Assembly: GCA_036346395.1 (NCBI GenBank)
Contig: CM070598.1
Span: 8,973,517 to 9,037,516, forward strand
DNA: 64,000 nucleotides
Source: Hsuehochloa calcarea
Taxonomy: Eukaryota; Streptophyta; Magnoliopsida; Poales; Poaceae
Reading direction: 5' to 3'
In this document: positions 11,327 through 22,300 of the stretch, piece after piece
How the letters are laid out: every line of letters begins with the position of its first letter
Position numbering within the stretch: the first letter of the stretch is position 1
The notes under the pieces: model-generated
Databases searched by the model: none
What the model saw: the letters and a program-made list of their open reading frames with translations, nothing else
Told to the model about the DNA's origin: nothing
Translations under genes and position numbers: made by a program

Positions 11327-11952
11327 AAGAAAATTTCACCATTCCAAATGGCAACAGTAGCTTATTTTTGTAAAAAAAAAAAGAGACTATTTTTTGTAAT
11401 TATCTTTTAAATCAATATTATTTTTTAAAGAACTTCCAGAATGAGAGGTCGGAAGAAATCAAATACAGAAAAGAAAACTGAATTCAACTCCAGGATCCTC
11501 GTGATTCAGTGGCAATGATAAGTTGTTAACTACTAGTTTAACACGTCGTTAGTAGCTAAGTTACTTTGTGCAACCATTAGCTGCACAAGCAAAAAACGAT
11601 GAAATAAGAGCAATGAAGTCTGTTATTTGCGGGGGAAAAAATACATCAATTCTGTAATGATTTTAGGAATACAATTTAAGAATCAACGGCTATAAAGTTC
11701 ACTGGGTACAAAGAAACCTTCAGATGGTCCTCAAGGTCCAAGCAGCCAAAGGCCTGAGGATAGATCTACAGACGGCGGTGCAAACATGAAAAAATTGGAC
11801 ATAGATACTAACAGAACCCAGTTTTATGCCTGAGGGAAAACTCGTAGCGTCTCCTGCAAAAACAAAAACAAACTATAAAGAATGGTCAACCAGATCCTCT
11901 TATCGAATTTCTGCAGCTCCGGTGGCGCGCTTCCAATGGGACTTGTGGAGAA

Positions 11953-13395
11953 TTAAGCAACCGCGGGCATGTCCTTGAGCCATGCATCAAGCGGCTTGCC
12001 AATGGAGTAGACGATGAAACCAATCTCCCGGAGCTTCTCAGCATCGACGATGTTGCGCCCATCGAAGACGAAGGCCGGCTTCTGCATGTTGTCAAAGATC
12101 TTCTGGTAGTCCAAGGTCTTGAACTCGTTCCACTCGGTGAGGATGCAGAGGCCATGAGCCCCCTTGGTGGCCTCATACGCATCCCAGACCACGCTCACCT
12201 GCTTCACGGCCGTGGGGCTTGTAGGCTGCAGGTGCATCGGGTGGTCCCAGTCAAACTTGTTCATGGCGAGGTCCCGCTGGATCTGATCCTCGGTAACCTG
12301 TGGATCGTAGATGCTGATACGAGCCTTGTCACCCAACAGGCCCTTGCACACATCAATCGCTGGGGTCTCCCTGGTGTCGCCGGTGTCCTTCTTGAATGCG
12401 AAACCGAGAACGGCGATCTTCTTGCCGGAAACGGTGTTGAACATGGATGACACAACACGGTTGACAAACCGGCTCTTCTGGTAGTCGTTGATCTTGATGA
12501 CCTGCTTCCAGTAGTTGGCCACCTCGGGGAGGCCGTTGCACTCGCAGATGTACACCAGGTTCAAGATGTCCTTCTGGAAGCAGGAGCCACCAAACCCAAC
12601 ACTGGCGTTCAGGAACTTGGGGCCAATCCTGGAGTCCTTCCCCACAGCGTAAGCCACCTCGGACACATTGGCACCAGTGGCCTCGCAGAGCGCCGACATG
12701 GCGTTCACAGAGGAGATCCTCTGAGCCAGGAATGCATTGGCAGCGAGCTTGGAGAGCTCAGCAGACCACAGGTTGGTGGTGATGATCCTGTCCTCGGGAA
12801 CCCAGTGGGCGTACACATCCTTCAGAGCCTGAACAGCCTTCTTGCCAGCAGGGGTCTCCCGGCCACCAATGAGCACTCTGTCAGGCTTGAACAGGTCCTC
12901 AATCGCGGTGCCCTCCGCAAGGAACTCTGGGTTTGAGAGGATCTGGTAGTTGATGCCCTTGCTGTTGTGGGTCAAGATCTTCTCAATAGCCTCTGCGGTC
13001 TTGACAGGGACAGTAGACTTCTCAACAACGATCTTGTCGGACTTGGAGACATCAGCAATCATGCGAGCAGCACTCTCCCAGTAGGTGAGGTCGGCAGCCT
13101 TGCCTGCTCCAAGGCCACGGGTCTTGGTGGGGGTGTTCACTGAGACAAAGATGATGTCAGCCTCAGCGACGTGCTTCTCGACGTCTGTGCTGAAGAAGAG
13201 GTTCCTGCCCCTGCACTCCTTCACAACCTCATCGAGACCAGGTTCGTAGATCGGAAGCTGGTCGCTGTTCCAAGCTTCAATGCGAGGCTTGGAAATGTCA
13301 ACAACCACCACCTCAATTGCTGGGCACTTGAGGGCGATGACAGCCATTGTTGGGCCGCCGACATAACCAGCTCCGATGCAGCAGATCTTCACCAT
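11953..13395 (-). CDS. UGD: UDP-glucose 6-dehydrogenase, copy 2
   Basis: Same reaction and domain layout as copy 1: GAGYVG at residues 8-13, Cys272 in GFGGSCFQKD, Lys216, 480 aa, no intron in the coding part. The start is the ATG at 13395, 13 bases below a CAG acceptor; a GTG three codons upstream is in the leader. The five differences from copy 1 are Thr395, Val402, Val403, Asn423 and Glu457. Copy 2 keeps two promoter candidates, proximal (TATA at 14200-14208) and distal (TATA at 15205-15212), so it may be the more broadly expressed copy; that is inference. The frame is complete and likely functional. Confidence 0.97.
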   Translation of the reverse strand: MVKICCIGAGYVGGPTMAVIALKCPAIEVVVVDISKPRIEAWNSDQLPIYEPGLDEVVKECRGRNLFFSTDVEKHVAEADIIFVSVNTPTKTRGLGAGKAADLTYWESAARMIADVSKSDKIVVEKSTVPVKTAEAIEKILTHNSKGINYQILSNPEFLAEGTAIEDLFKPDRVLIGGRETPAGKKAVQALKDVYAHWVPEDRIITTNLWSAELSKLAANAFLAQRISSVNAMSALCEATGANVSEVAYAVGKDSRIGPKFLNASVGFGGSCFQKDILNLVYICECNGLPEVANYWKQVIKINDYQKSRFVNRVVSSMFNTVSGKKIAVLGFAFKKDTGDTRETPAIDVCKGLLGDKARISIYDPQVTEDQIQRDLAMNKFDWDHPMHLQPTSPTAVKQVSVVWDAYEATKGAHGLCILTEWNEFKTLDYQKIFDNMQKPAFVFDGRNIVDAEKLREIGFIVYSIGKPLDAWLKDMPAVA

Positions 13396-13407
13396 CTTGT
13401 CCACTTA

Positions 13408-14079
13408 CTGTGTTCCCTGTTAGCGCAAAAGGTGAAGTGATTTTCAGGGGGGTTGTAAAATAGGACACTGAAAGGTATTACTTAGATCAGACATAGTAAG
13501 CACATTTTTGAGTAAATAGATGAAATCAGGATTCACAAGCACAAGCAACAGAATTGAAATAACAGACATACACAGCAAAGTTCATAGAAAGCTACCCAAT
13601 TAAATAAATAAATAAGCATGAGCAGTTCTGAAAAAAATAAGTATTACCAACTTTGCAGAATCTGCTAACTAAAGGGGAAAACGTGACTAGTAGTGCAGAC
13701 TACATCTAAGGGGAATGACAGACTGAAATAACATCCACGACCACAAACAATTTAAACAGCAATACCATATTACCATGCATATAATTTACCGGTGGTAGCA
13801 GCAAGCTGTAAAAAGAAAAGAAACTAACCAAAAACGGGGGGAAAGGAAACTAAATTCATGGCATCAACAAATCCTGTTAAAATTACTATATCAAACTAGG
13901 GAGCTGCATATTAGGTGCAAACCATGAATCTCAAGTGACCCAGATCTGAAGACAGTATCTTCAGAGAACTTGAGAAAGAACAACTACAGCATGAAACCAC
14001 ACTTCTTGCATGATCAGATACAAAACTACAAACTAAATCAAAAGTGATGCATGGCATCAGGGAGACCCGAGACCCTCAC
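13408..14079 (-). other. Leader intron of UGDH copy 2
   Basis: The donor G|GTGAGGG is at 14080/14079 and the acceptor CAG ends at 13408, giving 672 bp. Intron sequence is clearly more diverged from copy 1 than the adjoining coding sequence. Confidence 0.7.
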
Positions 14080-14199
14080 CAGATCTCAAGAACTTGGGGA
14101 AGATCTTGAGGAGGGCACTGCTAGAGGAGAAATGGAGGCGACCTCTTGTATGCAGAGAGAAGCTGCCAACAAGTTGTATGCAGAAGGAAGGATACAACT

Positions 14200-14208
14200 C
14201 CTTATATA
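14200..14208 (-). promoter_or_regulatory. Proximal TATA box, UGDH copy 2
   Basis: The minus strand reads TATATAAGG, as at copy 1, about 120 bases above the leader donor. Confidence 0.7.
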
Positions 14209-14970
14209 CCCCTTTCCACAAACCCACCAAATTAGATCTACCCCTCCCCCCTTTGGAAAAATAACCGTGCCAAGGCTGGTCAGAAATCAGAATAATAAGC
14301 AGGTGTGAGTTGGTCTTACAAGGCAAAGTCATGGATTGTGACATGTTCCAGCAAACAAGTCAACAAAAATGTTAGCTTTTTTCTTATATGACTACTTCTC
14401 TCTAAGTACAAGTTATTATATATACACAACATGCAGATCAAAAATATATTCAGCCTACCTAAATCAAATCTACAAACCATTTGTGCTCTGTGAAAAAAAT
14501 CCCAAGATCTGCATCTCAAGATCACCTTCTCCAAGACCAAGAAAGTCATTAAAAAAGCACAAGACAACAGCTCACAATGAACCTCCCCTAAGAGACATTT
14601 TAATAAGGGTCCCTTTTAACAAACACCAGATCTGCATCTCAAGTCACCCCCTCTCCCCCAACAATAATTTACGCACAAATCCACCGACATTGTAGTGGAG
14701 CAAAGGAGCGAGCACCATCTCCCCCACCCGATTCGGTTGTAACCGCTACAGAAGCAACTAACCCGAAGAGATGTTGGTGATTCGCCTTGGAGTGCCTCTC
14801 AAGCGCCCAAAAAACGCATCAACCCACCCACACGAGCGCGCGGCTGTACCCAAAGCACCGGAAAATTAGGGCTCTTTTGCGACGGATTGGATTCAGGGCG
14901 TCCCCGGCACGCAGAGAGAACAACAATAAGTACGGATCGGAGAAGAGAGGAGGGAAAATTCCTGCATTAC

Positions 14971-15180
14971 CTTCAACCTCGTGGTTGCTTGATGTGATGG
15001 AGAACGACGTTAATTCTACCCTTGGCTTTCCCCACCTCTTCTTTGATCTTGTTCGGGTTGCGATTTCTTTCGTCGTTAAGTATCTACGGGCCAAACTGAG
15101 AGAGAATTGGTGGGAGAAATGGAGCCGAGGAAGGAAGACCAGAGAACAGGTCGGGATCTAGAATCGTTCTCTTTCTCGAT
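14971..15180 (-). other. Distal leader exon of UGDH copy 2
   Basis: A candidate non-coding first exon ends at the donor GAAG|GTAATGC (14971/14970). Spliced to the acceptor at 13408 it would remove an intron of 1563 bases and skip the proximal promoter. The donor and the intron just downstream are conserved at copy 1. The exon start is set only by the TATA box and is approximate. Confidence 0.5.
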
Positions 15181-15204
15181 CTACCAGATGGAAAAAATCC
15201 CTGG

Positions 15205-15212
15205 CTTTATAA
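15205..15212 (-). promoter_or_regulatory. Distal TATA box, UGDH copy 2
   Basis: The minus strand reads TTATAAAG inside GGCTATTATAAAGCC, about 30 bases above the inferred distal exon. There is no counterpart at copy 1. Confidence 0.5.
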
Positions 15213-15654
15213 TAGCCACGAACAACGCTTCCCTGGGCCCACCGGCCAGACACACAAATTAAACTCACACGGTTCGCACGGCTTCTCGCTAGTGGGTCCC
15301 TTAACGACACGCTGGAGCCGCATCATCCCGCTGTGGCCGCCTCGTGGCAGTCGCTGGCCTCCACCGCCGTCGGATACGGACATAGGCGGTGCCGCGCCCG
15401 GACATGGGTGGTGTCGGCGGGTCCCAACTGAGGGGCAGCCGATGGGGTGGGGGGGGGGAGGCAAGAGAGGAGAAAGAATAAGGTGAGGGGGCTAAAGTGG
15501 TAAATGAAGCGTTGTACATTCTACAGAGTGGTGAATAATGAATTGTATTTTATACAGTAATAAATACTCAAAAAAAATACTATATAAAGTGATAAATCCT
15601 CAGTTGTCCGATAAAATTGAAAAGAAAACTGCTCTATAGTTATATGTTTTTTCA
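15213..15654. other. Upstream flank of UGDH copy 2 distal promoter
   Basis: The stretch is GC-rich to about 15480 and then AT-rich. Overlapping short frames on both strands show no recognisable protein. It may carry promoter elements. Confidence 0.35.
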
Positions 15655-16139
15655 AAGGGTAAACATTGCACAAATGTGCATCAAACGATCAAAGTGCTCA
15701 TGGAACAAAAGGTCCTCACGCTGTCATGCACATAGAAACGTGTCTTCCTAACTACCAGAAAAAATTGTTAATTGCTGTCGAGAATTGGTGAGGTGGAGCT
15801 GACAACAACATCCTAATTAGATGAGCTGACAAGGCCTTTACCTGTGGTGATCTACCTCTTAACACAAACATGAATACCTACGTGTGTCCAAACAAATCAA
15901 TTAAACCAAACTTAATGTGCATCTTCTGATCTTCTAGGCTAACATTGCCTGCTCGCACTCTAAGACAACTTGCTTGCCTAAAAATGGACTCAGGGATAAA
16001 GACCCGTGATTGGAGCCGAGATGGTTGGGTCCATTTCGTCAAGCATTGGGAGATACGTGTAGCTATCATTTGGTTTTAGCAAGTCATTGCCCTGCAAATT
16101 CCTGGCCAAGTGAATACTCGCAGCAGCCGCAGCACATGT

Positions 16140-17753
16140 TGTTGAAAAATTACTGATTTTAGCAAATATTTAGTTATAATTCCAGCAGTGATAATCATAA
16201 TTAAAATATATTTTCAACAGCATATAAATGACAAAAATAACATATAAATATGAAGTTTCTTCATATCAAATAAATAGGATAATACGCTCAAAAGATAGGA
16301 CTCAAAGACATACAAAATCATCATAATACTCAGATTTAAATGTTTGTTTATTTGCTCTCAGATATCGAGTTGCACAAAATGAAATCTTAGCCCTCACGAC
16401 ACTTGTGTCAAAATTTAATCACAAATTAGATACGACAGAAAATAAATCAAACTTTGAGATGAAATGAATATCTTACTGTTATGTCAATAATTGAATTATC
16501 TCGTAATTAACAATCAGCACTTAGCACTTTTAGTCCAACAGAGGAAACAATAAATCACAGTGCAAAACTAAAATCACAAGACAACCTTTACTGCTTTCAG
16601 CTAATCAGGTTCAGTATGCACAAGAGCAACAGAACTGCTAACAAAACAAAACTGAAATTCTAGAGATGAATCAACAGCAACATGCAAACAACTAGCTAAA
16701 GTCGGATTTATAATCGATATTGTCAATCCAATTTCACATATGATAGTAATCTTCATTGAGCATTAATCTGAGTCCGCCACATTACTAAGCAATATCTCCC
16801 GGTGTTAATTTCAATCAAATCAATCACAATTTAAGACTTCAACTAGCACAACACATGCAAAAAAAATGCGAAAAGGAAAACAACGATACTCACGACGCGA
16901 ATGACAATCAAAGCCAGTGAGTAGTAAGCCAGGCAAGGCACGCGAACTATGCTGTCTCATAAAACCAGTCACCCCGCTGTGCCGCGTTTGAACGGACGAG
17001 GTCGTTGGAGATACAATGCCAATCCACAAACTGGGACACACCAATTTGCGAAAGTCGAGGTACAGAGAATGCCGCACAAGGCTAACAGAAGTGCACCGGC
17101 CGAGTGCACGCGAGAGCACCTATCATCAGAAAAACGAAGCCTTCTTCCTCACGGAAATCAAGCCAGAGTCAGCCAAAACCGAGTCTCAAATGTGCAAGCA
17201 TTAGTTCTCCAAACAGAACACCTACAAAGAGGAGAGGGCGCAAGTAGGGAACCGACGGAATGCGCAAGCATTAGTTCTCCAAACAGAACACCTACAAAGA
17301 GGAGAGGGCGCAAGTAGAGAACCGACAGAATGCGCACAAAGGAAGGTCCGGAGATCACCACCAATGGCGCATGAGCTCCAAGACCCCAAAACTGAAGACA
17401 AAATTGGGAAGAAGAAGAACCAAGATCGGGGAAAATTTTACTGATTTTCAAGGGGGTGAAGAAAAGGGAGAAAGGATCCACCTTAAAAAGAAAGAGGAGG
17501 AAGAGCACCACACAGTGGCAACCAATAGCCGGTTCCGAAGTGCACGAGCCGCCAGCGCCGCTCCTCTCGTGGAAACACTGCCACGCTCATGTGCAAGCCA
17601 AAGCACGCACATGAAGGCCTAGATAGGACCAGCCTTATCTCTTCCTCTTCTCCCACCGATAGGTGGGACACACCTTCTTTTCTTTTTTTTTCTTCCTTTT
17701 CTTCTTTTTTTTTAAAATAAAAAACAACCAAATAACCCTCAAAATATCCAACA
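16140..17753. mobile_element. Solo LTR, 1614 bp
   Basis: The segment starts TGTTGAAAAATTACTG and ends AATATCCAACA, so both ends read TGTTG inward. It is flanked by CATGT (16135-16139) and CAAGT (17754-17758), a five-base duplication with one change. The empty site is visible at copy 1 near 6386-6400, where a single CATGT joins the two flanks. No primer binding site or second LTR is present, so recombination to a solo LTR is the simplest reading. Orientation is unknown. Confidence 0.75.
17191..17330. repeat. Two tandem 70-base units inside the solo LTR
   Basis: Units begin at 17191 and 17261 and are nearly identical (both contain GCAAGCATTAGTTCTCC and GGAGAGGGCGCAAGTAG). A third copy is only started at 17331. 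Such repeats often lie in the U3 part of LTRs. Confidence 0.85.
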
Positions 17754-18978
17754 CAAGTGACGTGAGTTTGGCAAAGTTAGGAGAGATACCAATTAGGCTG
17801 AAAAGAACTGTTTATAGTTACGCCAGGGGGAGCAGGGGTAAATAGCATGCATATACACAGCTTCACATAAATCCGTTGGTCTCTGCCTACTTTGGGCACG
17901 CTACTATGAGCTAGCAAACATGTGGATGTGGGCAGGCGGCTGCCTCACCTAACACGGTGGTGAGGAAATCATTCTTGCTGCAAAAGTGCAAGTTCTTTTC
18001 TGCCCTCTCACTCCGTTAGAACCGCAATAAGAAGAGGATGGAACAGTTGAGGCAAAAAAAAAAAAAAATCAACTGTTGCACCGACAGAGTCGCTAGATAT
18101 GCCTATTCTGTATTTCTTGAACTGTTTTGCACAGTAAGGGTGTTCAGTTTGTACTACTAACAAAGAATCCTGCAGGGAAGTTAGCAGCAACAGTTTTTCT
18201 TCTTCTGAAGAATGAATTTGGTACTTTTTACTAAGGTTTCTAAGCACACCATTCAAGTATTTTGCATCAGATCCTGGAAATCCTCCCCCTCCCCGTGGTT
18301 TGTTGTTCCAACGAACCCGTAACCAATCTATTCAGAAACAATCACATGGCTTAGACGTACGCACAAAGGAAGCATCATTTAGCAGTAGACCTGACAATGA
18401 CAATATTCAGTTAGGCGACCAGTAGCACGAGTATACGTGTGTAAGATGTGAGGAATAAAACAGTAGCACGAGTTTTCGCCCATGTGAGAAACGAAGAAGC
18501 ATCAAGGTCAGGAGAGGCCGACGGACAGGCCCTTAGAAGTTGCCGCGCAGGCGCAGCAACATCGCATTCACATCATCACCCGGAAAACTCCAACCCACCG
18601 CGTTCATCGGAGCCCGGTCCAGACGGAGAAGGCCGCGTCTTTTTCCCTGACGGCGACAAAATGAACAGTCTGTCAGCACGCATGCGGCGCAGGGAAGGAC
18701 AGGAATTTTATGCTCTGGCCCGAGGAGGATTCGACACCCCAACGAGCGCTCCTGCTGGTTTTTGTCATCTTTTTGCACGCGCTCGCGTATGTCTCTCGTG
18801 TGGCCGTGTACGCGGTGCCGCCGGCCGACGGCGTACGCCTCTTGCTCGCCGCGAGGCAGCACTGCCACCTCGCCGGCCTTGTGTTCGAGATCCATTTTGC
18901 CACACCGCTGCTGAAATCAAGACAGCTTCGTACCTTGCTTATTCGTGAGCAATCGTACTGCGCTCGTGCGGTTAGAGG

Positions 18979-19393
18979 GGGAAAAAAGAAAGGTGGGGAA
19001 GGAAATAAAAGAAAGGAGAAAGAAAAAGAGATTTTATTTATTTATTTTTTTAAAATTTTTTTGGGTCAAAACAGGCTCCATAGGCCAGTCACAGCCTGTG
19101 GGCCCAACCATGTCCGGACAGGGCCGGTACGTTCGATTAGTAGTCGGGCCTTATCGGGCCGTGTAAGCACGGGTCTACAGGCCGGGCCGGGCCGTACATG
19201 GAACCAAATATTCTTTATGCCTGCATCCAACCTCATCTACCTAAACGTGAAAGACTGAAAACCCCAAGTGAGCCCAAAATTTCTTCCAAGGCTGAGCTGA
19301 ATAATTGAAATCCTGACGGGCCAACCTAATCCCGATCAGAAACGGGAGCATCGCCCCCGCAAGTTCAGTTCCATACCTCCATCTTCACAAACT
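18979..19393. other. Intergenic between the UGDH block and the UGT cluster
   Basis: A purine-rich run and a poly-T stretch are followed near 19060-19200 by CGGGCC-rich DNA. I see no gene and no clear element ends. Confidence 0.4.
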
Positions 19394-22300
19394 GTACTGA
19401 TGCTGACCCGTCACATCAAATACAGTGGAGCTCCCGTAGGCCGCATAGACAACAGAGCTGGGGACTTGTGCGTCAAGCCAGGCGAGGCAGGTAAGGTCTT
19501 CAGGCGAGAAATGACCGGTCGACCTCGATGTTGGCGCTACCAGTGGACCGACAGGCAGCGCATTGGGGTGGAGAGCTAGGCGTTTCAGATTCCGTCTCCC
19601 ATGAAGTGTTGCAGATGATCATTTCAGCAAGTGGCATTGATCGGTTTGCCTTAAGGACGTTTTGGATGTTGGGTCTGCGTCTTTCAGGGGTGCTGCCCAC
19701 AGGCTGACCCAGGGGATCTCGGCTGCGTCTATGGGTGGCGTCAGTTGGATCCTCTCATGCCTCTTTTGTCGGACCCCCGGGTATCACACAACCCCGGGAC
19801 CCTCTGTGCATACCAAGCTAGTCCCATGATCAGTAGCTAGCTCGCACAGTTGTAACAATGATGTTATCATAACCATTCAACAATGAACTAATGAAACAGA
19901 CAAAGTGATATTAATTAAAACAGCAAAGACCTTATGGTCAAGGTTCTTACAAAAGTCGCCTCACAGGGCTTGATCACAACAGAGTATTTGGCAGCGGAAA
20001 TCTTAAAATACGTGGAACCCAATCGACATGCCCACAGGCAATCGAGTGGAGGACGTGACCTAGTTCGCGAAGTCTTCAAAGTAGCCTTCCTCGTAGAACT
20101 CAATATTTCCTGATTCTTCTGCTGGGACTGATCAACAAAGGGCATAAAGCCGTGAGTACATAAAGTACTCAGCAAGTCGTAGAGAAATGTATGCACATAG
20201 TATTCATGACAGGCTTAAGCAAGGATGGTTTTATGGTTAATTTGCAGAAAGCAAGTTTAACAGTAAATACAATAATTAGATTGCAAAGCAGGATTTTAAA
20301 AGAATAATACATAGATAACCAAGTTCTTTTGAATCAAATAGTGAACATCCCGTTCACTACCATTCCAACCAAACCTTTCCATCGAACCAAACCACATTTT
20401 TGAAAATACTACCCCTTGCGCGAAATCACCAGGCATGTCCGTAACCGGGGACACGGCTATTCGAATAGATTTTTAACACTCTGCAGAGGTTGTGCGACTT
20501 TACCCACAAGAGATAAATCACTCAGTCGTGTCGCTCACACACTTCCGGGTGTGCGACTAAGTGATTATCACAAGGCCTTTGCAAAGTTCCATTTTGCCTC
20601 GGTTCTGCCCGCTAAGGTTTCGCCCTCACGGCCCCCTCTTGCGCCAATAATCAGCCACAACAGAACCGACCCAAAACTTCCCTAATTAGTTGGCCAGGTC
20701 CGTCCCATACCGGACTTGTGGTTGCACGAGGTGGCCCAGATCAATGACTTGCAAAGTTAAGTCCTTAGTTGGCTGCTCAGACAAGTCTACCACAACCCAA
20801 TGTGCATCACACACCCACCTTAACTCCCTACCTCAAGCCCGAGCATAAATCATTTTTGTTCATTCCCGACCAAATGGCAATCCCTGCCATGGCACAACAT
20901 CTTTTAATAAAAGTGGCCTCACACCACTGTTCCATAGTTCCATTAGTCAAATTTCATTAATCATTGAACATGTGATCGAAAGTCTCGCGGGTAACTAGAG
21001 CATGTCTAAGCAATAATACGCACCCAAGTTGGTAATACAACCATGTCCAACTAGTAATAACCATCCTAAGGTGTCCAAGGATATATGTCATTCAAGGAGA
21101 CATTTCATTTTCAATTCATCAAGGAGGCATAATGGCAATTTGGTAATTATCTACTCCCAAAACCATTTTTAATAAAACTAGCCATGCATGATAATTTAAA
21201 ACAATATACATTTGTAAAATGGGTTCAACATGGTCAAAGGCCTACGACTTGCCTTCGTTGACGAGGAGCGGGTCTTCAGTCGTCGGGTCGAAGAAATCTT
21301 CCGAAACGTCGGAATCTACACGTGCGAGAATAGCAACAAATAAATAAAACAGCACCAAATGAACTCCAAAAATTACAAAACCAGTACCAAATGAAAGGGG
21401 CTGAATTTATATGAATTTAGAAATTTGGATCACCCAAATCGGAGTTCGGATGAGAAAGTTATGGCCGAAAGAAGTTGAAAATCACATGAAATGATAGAAT
21501 TAGGGTTTTCTGGATTTTCTGGAATTTCCGGATTTACTTTTCTATTGAAAAACCGGGATTTGACGTCAGCGGCCACGTGGCGCCAAATGGGCTGCCACGC
21601 GCGCAAGTCCGCCTATGTGGCGCTGACGTGGCGCCACGTGGGCGGCCACATCGGCTCGGGAGAGAGAGGGAGAGAGAGAGGAGGAGGAGTGGCGCCGGGC
21701 GGCGAACGGAGGCGGCGGCGACGGGAGGAGCGCACGGGGTCGGCGACGACCTAGGAAGGCGATGGAGTGGTCGGCGGCGGAGAGGCTGAGGCGGCGCAAA
21801 TGGCGGCATGGCTCGGCCAAGAAAATGGCGGTGAACTGAGGCGGCCGGGAGAAGAAGCAGCGACGGAGCGGGAGGAAGAAGAGAGAAATGGGGAGCGGAG
21901 CGGAGAGGAGGCCAGTGCGCGCTTTTAAAGAGGAGTAGTACGGAGGCGCGGCACGGAGGATCACGGCGAGAGGAGAGAGAGAGCGGCTCGAGGCCATGGC
22001 CGAGCTTGAGGCAGAGGAAAGGGGAGCGGCAACCGAGGTGTTGACGCGGAGGAGGGCTCAGGCGCGGAGGGACCGAGGTGGCGGCGAGATTCGCGGCGGC
22101 GGGTTCACAGGCGCAGCGAGAGAGAGAGAGAGAGAGACGCGCGTGCGGAGAAGAAGACAACGGGAGGAAGAAGAATAGGAGCGGGGCGGGCGAGTCGTCC
22201 GATTTTGATCTGACGGTTGGCGCGAGGAAGACGTGGCGATCGGAGCCGCGAGATGGGAAACGGACGGTCAGAGCGACCGAGCGCGGACGCGACGCGGGCG

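Larger units (their letters stand above)
11520..18978. repeat. Segmental duplication, copy 2
   Basis: This is the partner of 295-7680. The coding regions are offset by 11254 bases and the right ends by about 11.3 kb, so insertions and losses in the two copies nearly cancel. It lacks the 1.19 kb promoter segment of copy 1 and carries the solo LTR at 16140-17753. Confidence 0.85.
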
